Below are positions 1-6,094 of a stretch of 6,771 bases of DNA, piece by piece. The stretch's first letter is position 1; the number at the start of each line of letters is the position of its first letter. Made by a program: the position numbers and the translations under genes. Source of the DNA: Promethearchaeota archaeon (lineage in GTDB: Archaea; Asgardarchaeota; Lokiarchaeia; Sigyniarchaeales; SOKP01); contig JAUWNA010000106.1 in NCBI GenBank assembly GCA_030612905.1, forward strand, positions 1-6,771. The letters run 5' to 3'. Under the pieces are notes generated by a model. The model had not been told where the DNA came from, ran no database searches, and saw only the letters and a program-made list of their open reading frames with translations.

Positions 1-24
1 ATTAAAGATGAAATTAAGACTAAT

Positions 25-1197
25 ATGTTTCAAGTCTTAATAATAAGTATTTCAATGTTCTTAACGATTATATCAGTTTCATTATTACACACAAATGAAT
101 ACGAATTTATTTCTCTTCGTTTTGGTATAACGGGAGAAACTGCTTATTTTGACATTGTCCTTTATTTATCATATTTAATTTGGGGAATAATTACTGGTAT
201 TTTAGCAGATCGTTTTGGAAAAAGAAAGAAATTTGTTATTGTTGGGAGCGTGGGAACAATTATTTTTTTTTTCCTTATGATTTCAACACCCCCTCCTTAT
301 TATGGGGTTCTATTAATCTTTAGATTTGCACAAGGATGTTTTACAATTATGTGTTGGCAAATTTTAATGACGATGATACTGGATATCTCAAATTCTGAAA
401 ATAGAGGGAAATGTTTAGGTATTTTAGGTGTTTTTTTAGCTTTAGCTATGGGAATAGGTCCAATGTTAGGAGGAATGGTTGCTAACTATGGTGTATTCGT
501 TCCATATTATATTGCTATGGGAGCTAATGCAATTGTTTTACTAATAACTTTTTTCATAATAAAAGAGCCATCTTTTCTTAAAAAAAGACCTTTATTTAAA
601 GAGAATATTAAAATTATAAACCGTGCACCCAAATTAATATTACCTGGAATATTTAATTTTGTAGATCGCCTTCATATGGGATTTATTATTTATATCCTAC
701 CACTATATATAGCAAACGTTTTATTCCTTGGAACTACAGAACGAGGAATGGTTATGGGAATTTTTGCCTTACCGTTTATTATTTTGCAATATCCCATAGG
801 AAAGTTATCTGATAAATATGGACGGTATAAATTTTTAATATGGGGGAGCTTTAGTTATGGAATTATGCTGAGTTTAACAGGTTATTTTGGGTTATTTGGT
901 TTAGGTGCTTTGATAATTTGTTTTATAATATTAGGAACATTTTCAGGAGTAACTGGTCCTCCTTCTATGGCTTTAGTTGGAGATTTTGTCGATGTAGAAG
1001 ATAGAGCTATGGGAATGGGATTTTTCAATTTTCTTGGTAATCTAGGTATCACATTAGGTCCCTTAATTGGTTTTATTTTTGTTCCTAATTTTCAAGAATC
1101 TCAGTTCGTAATAGCTTTTATAGTAGCAGGAGTGATTGAATTGATAACTTTAGGTATTAATCTTTTATTAATTCGAAAATTCCATGGATCTCCTTAA
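25..1197 (+). CDS. MFS transporter, 12-helix DHA-like efflux permease (5' end may lie outside window)
   Basis: This is a Major Facilitator Superfamily permease of the inner membrane that probably exports a small molecule by proton antiport; the substrate cannot be told. About 12 hydrophobic segments fit its 390 residues, near 2-22, 44-65, 70-86, 93-116, 131-155, 159-178, 213-233, 240-259, 270-288, 290-312, 326-352 and 360-384. MFS motif A is clear after helix 2 (GILADRFGKRKK, residues 58-69) and is echoed in the second half (GKLSDKYGRYK, 259-269). The motif B-like Arg of helix 4 is in RFAQG (R100-G104). A motif C-like GIGPMLGG lies at 143-150, which favours an efflux DHA subfamily. The ATG at 25 is the first in-frame ATG, but the frame has no stop back to base 1 and no ribosome site precedes 25. 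The true start may therefore lie a few codons upstream, giving a short basic N-terminus. It ends 50 bases before the ABC genes and may be a separate unit. Confidence 0.9.
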   Translation: MFQVLIISISMFLTIISVSLLHTNEYEFISLRFGITGETAYFDIVLYLSYLIWGIITGILADRFGKRKKFVIVGSVGTIIFFFLMISTPPPYYGVLLIFRFAQGCFTIMCWQILMTMILDISNSENRGKCLGILGVFLALAMGIGPMLGGMVANYGVFVPYYIAMGANAIVLLITFFIIKEPSFLKKRPLFKENIKIINRAPKLILPGIFNFVDRLHMGFIIYILPLYIANVLFLGTTERGMVMGIFALPFIILQYPIGKLSDKYGRYKFLIWGSFSYGIMLSLTGYFGLFGLGALIICFIILGTFSGVTGPPSMALVGDFVDVEDRAMGMGFFNFLGNLGITLGPLIGFIFVPNFQESQFVIAFIVAGVIELITLGINLLLIRKFHGSP

Positions 1198-1247
1198 TTA
1201 ATATAATATCTTATTTTTTTAAAACTAAAACAAATAAGTGCATTTAA
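1198..1247 (+). promoter_or_regulatory. Spacer with possible TATA box and T-rich terminator tract
   Basis: This 50-base spacer between the MFS gene and the first ABC gene contains a TATA-like TTAATATAAT at 1198-1207. It sits 41-50 bases before the ATG at 1248, a workable distance for an archaeal promoter with a short leader. It is followed by a T-rich run, TTATTTTTTT at 1211-1220, which could end transcription of the MFS gene. No Shine-Dalgarno sequence precedes 1248. In a genome this AT-rich such elements arise by chance, so both readings are weak. Confidence 0.3.
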
Positions 1248-3023
1248 ATGGAAAAAAAAACAAATATTTTTTCTTTAGGAAAAGCATCAAGATTTTGGAT
1301 TCTAATTACAATTCTTGCCAGCTTACTTATTATTACTACTAATATTGTAATTATTGATCGCATAGCAAATATTATCAATTTATTATACTTGAATTCATTA
1401 ATTATTGAAAAGCTTGTTCTTTTCTTAATAATAATTTCAATTGCGATGGTTTCTCGTCTATTTTTATCGTGGTTAATTAATTTTGCCAGATTTAAATCTT
1501 CTTCTCGAATAAAATTAGAAGTCAGAAATAAAATTTACTCTAAAATTTTAGAAATTGAATTAAGATATAAAGAAATAAAAAGTACTGGAGCATTAACAAC
1601 TACTACATTGGATGGCGTCGAAAATCTTGAATCATTTTTTGGTTCATTTATTCCCCAGATCTTTGTAGCGATATTAGCACCAATTGGCCTTTATTTTTAT
1701 GTTAGTATTTTTAATCCAGGAATTGCGGTAGCTCTTATTTTTTTAATTCCTTTTATACCAATAAGTATTGGAATAGTACAAATGTGGGTACAACGAGTTG
1801 CAAAAGTCCACTGGGAAACTTTTGAAGATTTAAACTCATTTTTTTTAGATTCATTACAAGGACTCACCATTTTAAAAATGTTTGGACAAATTAAACGACG
1901 CAAAAAGGAAATTGCTGATATTAGTGGGAAATTTAGAGATAATACTATGAAACTTCTCTATGCTAATCTTACTTCTATATTAATTTTGGACCTAATATCG
2001 ATGATAGGAACTGCCTTAGGTATCTCTTTAGCAATTACATACTTTTTTTCAAACGAGTTAACTTTAACAGGAGCTATTATCATCTTGCTCATTTCTTATG
2101 AGTTTTTCCGACCTTTAAGGATTTTAGGCTCCTATTTTCATACAGCTGTGAATGGCATCTCTTCGGGTAAATCCATCCTTAAAATACTAAATCAAAAATC
2201 ACATCATTTAAGAACTGAATATTCACAAAAATTAGATGTTCTGGATAATGTTGATATTGAATTTAAAGATGTAGGTTTCTCATATTCACCTGATAGTCCA
2301 GAAATTTTAAATAATTTAAATTTTAAATTAGAGGCCGGTAAAATAACAGCAATAGTAGGACAGAGTGGCGCGGGCAAAACTACTATAGCCAATTTAATAG
2401 CTCGTTTTTACGATCCTGTTAATGGAGATGTTTATATAGGCGGCTTTAATTTAAAGAATTGCAATCCAAACGAAATACGAAAAAATATTTCTATGGTTTC
2501 CCAACAGACTTATTTATTCCATGGTAGTATTCGAGATAACCTTTTAATGGCAAAACCCGAAGCTACTGAGGAAGAATTATTAGAAGTATGCGAAAAAGCT
2601 GGCATTTCTGAGTTTATATCTTCTCTTCCAAGAAAATTAGATACTTCTTTAGCTGAAAGGGCTAAAAATATTTCTGGGGGTCAAATACAAAGGATTGCTC
2701 TTGCGAGAGCTATTCTTAAAAATACTCCAATATTAATTTTAGATGAAGCTACTTCAAATATCGACTCTGAAAATGAGAAAATAATACAAAGAACCTTAAA
2801 AAAATTAGCCAAATCAAAAACTACCCTAATTATAGCCCATCGTTTAAGCATTGTACGAGATGCCGATAAAATTCTAGTACTGGATAATAACAGAATCGTT
2901 GAAAAAGGTAGTCACCAAGAATTAATAACAAAAAAAGGATTATACAGAGAATTAGTGAAAGACCAAATGCGTTATGAAACGCCAGAAATCCAAATGAGGT
3001 ATAGCATTGATGAACTCTTTTGA
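1248..3023 (+). CDS. CydD-type ABC exporter half-transporter (permease fused to ATPase)
   Basis: This is one half of a heterodimeric type IV ABC exporter, with an N-terminal six-helix membrane domain (about 1-310) followed by a nucleotide-binding domain (about 335-570). The ATPase motifs are intact: Walker A GQSGAGKTT (371-379), Q-loop Q419, signature ISGGQ (475-479), Walker B ILILDE with D499 and catalytic E500, D-loop SNID (503-506) and switch H531. CydD-like features are GVENLESFFG (123-132), the following P-rich membrane segment, and FFRPLRILGSYFH (286-298), which ends the membrane domain. In bacteria CydDC moves thiols or heme and is needed for cytochrome bd assembly; the substrate here is unknown. 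The ATG at 1248 is fixed by an in-frame TAA immediately upstream. Codons 2-5 contain a nine-A run that could allow slippage. It overlaps the next gene, its likely partner. It could also be a general multidrug-type ABC half; the CydD assignment is moderate, the ABC exporter assignment very firm. Confidence 0.93.
   Translation: MEKKTNIFSLGKASRFWILITILASLLIITTNIVIIDRIANIINLLYLNSLIIEKLVLFLIIISIAMVSRLFLSWLINFARFKSSSRIKLEVRNKIYSKILEIELRYKEIKSTGALTTTTLDGVENLESFFGSFIPQIFVAILAPIGLYFYVSIFNPGIAVALIFLIPFIPISIGIVQMWVQRVAKVHWETFEDLNSFFLDSLQGLTILKMFGQIKRRKKEIADISGKFRDNTMKLLYANLTSILILDLISMIGTALGISLAITYFFSNELTLTGAIIILLISYEFFRPLRILGSYFHTAVNGISSGKSILKILNQKSHHLRTEYSQKLDVLDNVDIEFKDVGFSYSPDSPEILNNLNFKLEAGKITAIVGQSGAGKTTIANLIARFYDPVNGDVYIGGFNLKNCNPNEIRKNISMVSQQTYLFHGSIRDNLLMAKPEATEEELLEVCEKAGISEFISSLPRKLDTSLAERAKNISGGQIQRIALARAILKNTPILILDEATSNIDSENEKIIQRTLKKLAKSKTTLIIAHRLSIVRDADKILVLDNNRIVEKGSHQELITKKGLYRELVKDQMRYETPEIQMRYSIDELF
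2996..3000 (+). promoter_or_regulatory. Ribosome binding site GAGGT for the second ABC gene
   Basis: GAGGT lies inside the 3' end of the first ABC gene. It is 9 bases before the ATG at 3010 and 6 bases before an in-frame TTG at 3007. It supports initiation within the upstream reading frame and translational coupling of the two half-transporters. I chose the ATG at 3010 over the TTG because it is the stronger codon; the protein differs by one residue only. Confidence 0.5.
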
Positions 3024-4785
3024 GAATAAAAAGCATATATCTCGCTTTAAATTAATAATCCGACTTCTTTGGATGGTTAAAAATCATAAGTGGTTAATGC
3101 TTCAAGCAATTTTTTATGGAATTTTGAACCATTTAACTAACATATTGTTAATAGTTTATGGAGCATGGTTAATTACTGGAATTTTTTTACTTCCGTCATA
3201 TTTTCCCTCTATTTTTGAGTTAATATTACTTTTTATATTGGCTATAATAAAAGCTGTAAGTGCTTATATGGAACAAATTAAAAATCACGATGTGGCTTTC
3301 CGATTGCTAGCCGATTTAAGAGTGCAATTTTTTGAAAAATTAGAACCTCTAACCCCAGGTAATCTCATAAGAAAGCGAAGTGGTGATCTTATTTCCACTA
3401 TTGGAGGGGATATAGAGATGATTGAAGTTTTTTTTGCTCATACAATTTCTCCAATTGTAATAGCTGGGAGTATCAGTGTTTTTATATTAAGCTTTCTGGG
3501 ATTCTGGTGGATATTACTCCCATTTTTTATTTTTCCATTCTATTTTACATTAGGAGTGATAATTCCTATTTTTTATGAGCGATTTATTAGGAAAAATGGT
3601 AAAGTTATTCGCAATACTCTTGGGTCAACAAATGCTCATTTAATTGATTCTTTACAAGGTATTAAAACTATCTTATTATTTAACCAAGGCAAAAGTAGAT
3701 TACAGCAAATCGCTGATAATGGGTTATTACTAAATAAAGTTAAACGAAAGAGTTCTACCAATGCAGGACTTTTAATTGGAATTATCAATTTAGTCATATT
3801 TACAGCTGATATTGCTATTATCATTGCTGCAATTCAAGGTTTTGCTATAAACATATTAGATATCCGTGGCGTTATTGTAGTAATTGTAGCTACTATTAGC
3901 TCATTTGGTCCTCTTTCTGCTATTAGTTCCATCTCTCATCATTTAACTCAAACGTTTGCAGCAGCAGAAAGATTATTCAATATAATTGATGAGAAACCTA
4001 TAGTCGTTGATTCACCTGATTGCTCTTCTGAAACTCCAGAAAGATTTGACATTACCTTCAAAAATCTATCATTTAAATATTCTCCAGAAGAACCACTAAT
4101 TTTAAATGATTTCAATCTTAAAATCCCTCAAGGAAGTAAGATTGCTCTTATTGGCGAAAGTGGCTCCGGTAAAACCACTATTCTGCGTATACTACTTAGA
4201 TTTTGGGACTTTGAATCTGGAGAAATCTTTATTGGAGGAAAAGATCTTAAAAAAATGTATCAAAAAAATATTCACGAGATAATTGCTATAGTAGAGCAAG
4301 ATACTTTCCTTTTTGACCTTAGTATTAAGGACAATATTGCAATGGGAAATTATAATGTAAATATGGAAGATATCATAAAATGTGCGAAGATGGCAAATAT
4401 TCATGAGTTTATTATGTCTTTATCAGAGGGATATGACACTCAAATCAGCGAATTAGGTGATAAGCTTTCGAGTGGAGAAAAGCAACGTATTGCAATTAGT
4501 AGAGCATTGATAAAAAATGCGCCAATTCTGCTTTTAGATGAACCAACTTCTAACCTTGACACCTTAAATGAAAATGCTCTTCAAAAAACCCTTAACACTA
4601 TAATACAAGATAAAACAGTTATTATAGTCGCGCACCGATCATCTATGATAGCGAATGTTGATAATATATTTCTCTTAAAAGATGGAAAATGCTGTGAAAT
4701 TGGGAACTGGGATAATTTTGTTGTCAATGGTAAATACAATCCCGAAAAAGTTAGTTTAACAAATTATACTGATAATAATATGTAA
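3010..4785 (+). CDS. CydC-type ABC exporter half-transporter (permease fused to ATPase)
   Basis: This is the partner half-transporter: a six-helix membrane domain (about 25-310) then a nucleotide-binding domain (about 347-570). Residues are numbered from the TTG at 3007; subtract one for the ATG at 3010. Motifs are Walker A GESGSGKTT (383-391), Q-loop Q431, signature LSSGE (487-491), Walker B ILLLDE with D511 and E512, D-loop SNLD (515-518) and switch H543. The signature departs from LSGGQ at two places; the Glu resembles the LSGGE found in CydC proteins, while the first Gly to Ser change is unusual. CydC-like features are LEPLTPGNLIRKRSGDLIS (112-130), GGDIEMIE (133-140) and the following TISP. 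Both halves keep a catalytic Glu and switch His, so neither ATP site is plainly dead. The gene starts 14 bases inside the previous one with its own GAGGT site, typical of an obligate heterodimer. The ygbA-like gene follows after 27 bases. The substrate is unknown; a thiol, heme or related redox compound is an inference from CydDC. Confidence 0.93.
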   Translation: MNSFENKKHISRFKLIIRLLWMVKNHKWLMLQAIFYGILNHLTNILLIVYGAWLITGIFLLPSYFPSIFELILLFILAIIKAVSAYMEQIKNHDVAFRLLADLRVQFFEKLEPLTPGNLIRKRSGDLISTIGGDIEMIEVFFAHTISPIVIAGSISVFILSFLGFWWILLPFFIFPFYFTLGVIIPIFYERFIRKNGKVIRNTLGSTNAHLIDSLQGIKTILLFNQGKSRLQQIADNGLLLNKVKRKSSTNAGLLIGIINLVIFTADIAIIIAAIQGFAINILDIRGVIVVIVATISSFGPLSAISSISHHLTQTFAAAERLFNIIDEKPIVVDSPDCSSETPERFDITFKNLSFKYSPEEPLILNDFNLKIPQGSKIALIGESGSGKTTILRILLRFWDFESGEIFIGGKDLKKMYQKNIHEIIAIVEQDTFLFDLSIKDNIAMGNYNVNMEDIIKCAKMANIHEFIMSLSEGYDTQISELGDKLSSGEKQRIAISRALIKNAPILLLDEPTSNLDTLNENALQKTLNTIIQDKTVIIVAHRSSMIANVDNIFLLKDGKCCEIGNWDNFVVNGKYNPEKVSLTNYTDNNM

Positions 4786-4812
4786 AAATAATCCCTTAAA
4801 ATGAAAATATAA

Positions 4813-5169
4813 ATGAATAAATCAAATAACGGATTAAAAAAGGAAAAAAAGACAATAGAAATAATGATTAAAAAATATTGCCAACACTTTCATAATACTG
4901 AAATTAAATTATGTGACAATTGCTCTGTATTGTTAAAATACGCAAATAACCGTTTAGATAACTGTTATTATCTGAAAAAATTTGGTACAAAACCAATTTG
5001 TTATAAATGCCCTATTCATTGTTATAAACCAGATATGAGAAAGAAAATCAGAAAAATAATGCGATATATGGGGCCAAGAATGATGTTCTCTCATCCAATC
5101 ATGGGATTAAATCATCTCTTTCACAGATTTCAAAAAATAAATAAAATTCCGAAAAAAATAGCTACTTAA
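4813..5169 (+). CDS. ygbA: YgbA-family cysteine-rich protein ('nitrous oxide-stimulated promoter' family)
   Basis: This is a small soluble protein of 118 residues, recognised by the YgbA hallmark pattern. That is an N-terminal KYCQHFH (C23, H25, H27), then LCDNC (C34, C37), C51, then ICYKCPIHCYKPDMR (C63, C66, C70), a basic helix KKIRKIMRYMGPRM (77-90) and a hydrophobic stretch HPIMGLNHLF. Seven Cys and nearby His suggest a metal or Fe-S site, which is an inference; the biochemical activity of the family is not established. In Escherichia coli ygbA belongs to the NO-sensing NsrR regulon and is linked to coping with nitrosative stress. The ATG at 4813 directly follows an in-frame TAA, so no longer start exists on that frame. 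A three-codon ATG-AAA-ATA-TAA mini-frame (4801-4812) lies just before it. There is no clear ribosome site. It sits 27 bases after the CydC-like gene and was probably co-transcribed with it, which suggests a shared redox or NO-stress role. Confidence 0.88.
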   Translation: MNKSNNGLKKEKKTIEIMIKKYCQHFHNTEIKLCDNCSVLLKYANNRLDNCYYLKKFGTKPICYKCPIHCYKPDMRKKIRKIMRYMGPRMMFSHPIMGLNHLFHRFQKINKIPKKIAT

Positions 5170-5207
5170 AATGATCCATTTCAATTTTTATAAATAATGA
5201 TTTTAAA

Positions 5208-5215
5208 GGAGGTGA
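5208..5215 (+). promoter_or_regulatory. Near-perfect Shine-Dalgarno site for the small membrane protein
   Basis: GGAGGTGA, within AAAGGAGGTGA from 5205, matches the anti-Shine-Dalgarno of 16S rRNA over its full core, with 4 bases before the ATG at 5220. It is by far the strongest ribosome site in the window; genes at 1248, 4813 and 5879 have none that I can see. It fixes the start of the downstream gene and suggests it is made at a higher level than its operon partners. Confidence 0.9.
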
Positions 5216-5219
5216 AAAA

Positions 5220-5615
5220 ATGAAAGAAAATGATTCGAAATATCCATCTATATATATTCAAGCCGTCATAGCAGTATTATTAGTCAATCTTGTGCATAAA
5301 TTTGTACGTGAAATACCAGGGTCTATAAGTCAAATGGGAACGCAAGGAACTATCGGGGGCGTTGTTACCATTATCACAGCCGTAATTATAGCAATTAGCA
5401 TTCTGCTTCTATTACTTAAAAGAAAGGAGGGAGTAATTTTCGGACTAATTCCTGCTATTTGGGCAATGGTACAATGGATTATATACCATGTAATATGGGG
5501 TTATCCCGATATAAATGGAATTTGGTGGTATCCGATTTTTCCTGTTGTTCAAGGATTATTAATTATCTACTTTTCAATATTAGCATGGCGCAACGAAACT
5601 TGCTTTAATAAATAA
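5220..5615 (+). CDS. Small four-helix integral membrane protein, function unknown
   Basis: I do not recognise a named family for this 131-residue protein. It shows four probable membrane helices, near residues 12-28, 46-65, 71-93 and 100-122, with a KRK stretch at 67-69 between helices 2 and 3. The second half is rich in aromatic residues, with a striking segment from WAMVQWIIYHVIWGYP (about 81-96) to NGIWWYP (99-105). Its single His and paired Trp residues look conserved rather than random. There is no signal peptide beyond helix 1 and no cysteine cluster; its only Cys is near the C-terminus. The start is set by a near-perfect Shine-Dalgarno. It follows the ygbA-like gene by 50 bases on the same strand, so it may be the last gene of that unit, perhaps a membrane partner of the exporter or a separate stress-induced protein. 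Both are guesses from position. An AAAGGAGGGA run inside the gene encodes part of the KRKEG loop and is not followed by a start codon. Confidence 0.8.
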   Translation: MKENDSKYPSIYIQAVIAVLLVNLVHKFVREIPGSISQMGTQGTIGGVVTIITAVIIAISILLLLLKRKEGVIFGLIPAIWAMVQWIIYHVIWGYPDINGIWWYPIFPVVQGLLIIYFSILAWRNETCFNK

Positions 5616-5649
5616 TTATATGATTAATAATTACACAAGTGAAAATCCT

Positions 5650-5670
5650 AAAAAATAATTTTTTTTTATT
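5650..5670 (+). terminator. T-rich terminator candidate after the ABC-ygbA-membrane unit
   Basis: Six A, then TAA, then nine T (5659-5667) lie 35-50 bases after the stop codon at 5615. The A and T runs could pair weakly, but the main signal is the long T tract, which is the usual mark of archaeal termination and also fits a weak intrinsic terminator. Similar T runs exist inside genes here (for example ten T at 263-272), so the tract alone is not proof. Confidence 0.45.
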
Positions 5671-5712
5671 TCAACATTTCCTCTAATCCTATGCTAGTAA
5701 TCTCCCAAAATA

Positions 5713-5762
5713 AATGGTACATTAATAAAAATATTAAGAATAAATAATTTCAAATGTACATG
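5713..5762. repeat. Two related ATGTACAT-type boxes, possible operator pair
   Basis: AAATGGTACATT (5713-5724) and AAATGTACATG (5752-5762) are near copies of one palindromic core, ATGTACAT. The second copy is exact (5754-5761) and the first has one inserted G. They start 39 bases apart, close to four helical turns, and lie just before a TATA-like element. GTACATT (5717-5723) and AATGTAC (5753-5759) can also be seen as inverted arms. Spaced palindromic boxes of this sort suit a dimeric regulator such as the winged-helix protein downstream, but the link is inference. Confidence 0.35.
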
Positions 5763-5776
5763 TATAATTATTATAC
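5762..5776. promoter_or_regulatory. Perfect 15-bp palindrome, candidate operator
   Basis: GTATAAT, a single T, then ATTATAC form a perfect inverted repeat with a one-base centre. It abuts the second ATGTACAT box on its left and a TATA-like element on its right, so a protein bound here could block promoter access. In such AT-rich DNA a 7-bp arm can occur by chance; the clustering with the other elements is what makes it notable. Confidence 0.4.
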
Positions 5777-5786
5777 CTATATATAG
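5777..5786 (+). promoter_or_regulatory. TATA-box-like element
   Basis: CTATATATAG closely resembles an archaeal TATA box. Transcription would start roughly 25 bases downstream, near 5805-5812, leaving a leader of about 70 bases before the ATG of the radical SAM relic at 5879. The element is itself palindromic, so direction is not fixed by the box alone; the only nearby genes downstream are on the + strand. Confidence 0.4.
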
Positions 5787-5878
5787 AACGATAAATAGGG
5801 TTTTTAATAAGACTAATGTTTTAATTTTTTACATACGCTCTCATATTAGAAATAAAAAGAATTGCTGTTTAAAATTAT

Positions 5879-6094
5879 ATGAAAATAAATTTTCGAGAAA
5901 CTAAAAATATTTTTACAAAAAGCAATATTCCGGGAATAAATTTTGTTATAACTCCTTATATTGGCTGTCAGCATGGTTGTATTTATTGCTATGCAGAATT
6001 CATGATTAGGTTTACAAATCATAAGGGAGATAAATGGGGCCATTTTCTAGACATTAAATCTGTTCCATTAGATGGGATATTATTGAAATATTGA
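5879..6094 (+). pseudogene. Radical SAM protein, N-terminal relic (COG1533/SPL-like)
   Basis: Only the first part of a radical SAM enzyme is present. Residues 1-60 match the start of the archaeal SplB-related COG1533 proteins: an ILTKS-like segment (IFTKSNIPGI, 11-20), then PYIGCQHGCIYCYAEFM with C30, C34 and C37 as the CxxxCxxC ligands of the 4Fe-4S cluster, then RFTNHKGDKWGHFLDIK (44-60). Family members are usually well over 200 residues and need a TIM-barrel core for SAM binding. Here the homology ends near residue 64 and a stop follows at 71, so the enzyme cannot work. The final residues, GILLKY, look like out-of-frame reading of the winged-helix coding sequence that follows. The start ATG at 5879 gives the natural N-terminus, without a ribosome site. 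This is best explained by a deletion joining the 5' part of this gene to the regulator downstream. Identity as a radical SAM fragment is firm. Confidence 0.82.

Larger units (their letters stand above)
5616..5878. other. Non-coding intergenic region with terminator, palindromes and promoter candidates
   Basis: The 263 bases between the small membrane protein and the radical SAM relic contain no credible gene on either strand. In order they hold a T-rich terminator candidate, two ATGTACAT-like boxes, a perfect 15-bp palindrome and a TATA-like element, each listed separately. The last 90 bases before the ATG at 5879 show no ribosome binding site. This is the longest intact-looking regulatory spacer in the window. 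Confidence 0.7.

Noticed and set aside
1697..1903. Open frame on the minus strand inside the CydD-like gene
   Set aside because: It lies wholly opposite a firm ABC exporter coding region, shows no recognisable protein features and is explained as antisense shadow. The same holds for minus-strand frames at 2204-2392, 2830-3036, 3636-3824 and 4192-4404.
5185..5196. TTTTTATAAATA as a TATA box for the small membrane protein
   Set aside because: A start 25 bases downstream would fall at or after the Shine-Dalgarno site at 5208-5215, leaving it out of the transcript. Co-transcription with the upstream genes is simpler.
5424..5433. AAAGGAGGGA, a second Shine-Dalgarno-like sequence
   Set aside because: It lies inside the small membrane protein gene and encodes the KRKEG loop. 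No ATG, GTG or TTG follows at the right distance with a useful frame, so it is probably coincidental.
5846..6043. Minus-strand open frame opposite the radical SAM relic
   Set aside because: The + strand carries a clear CxxxCxxC radical SAM motif here, and the minus translation is low-complexity and without family features.
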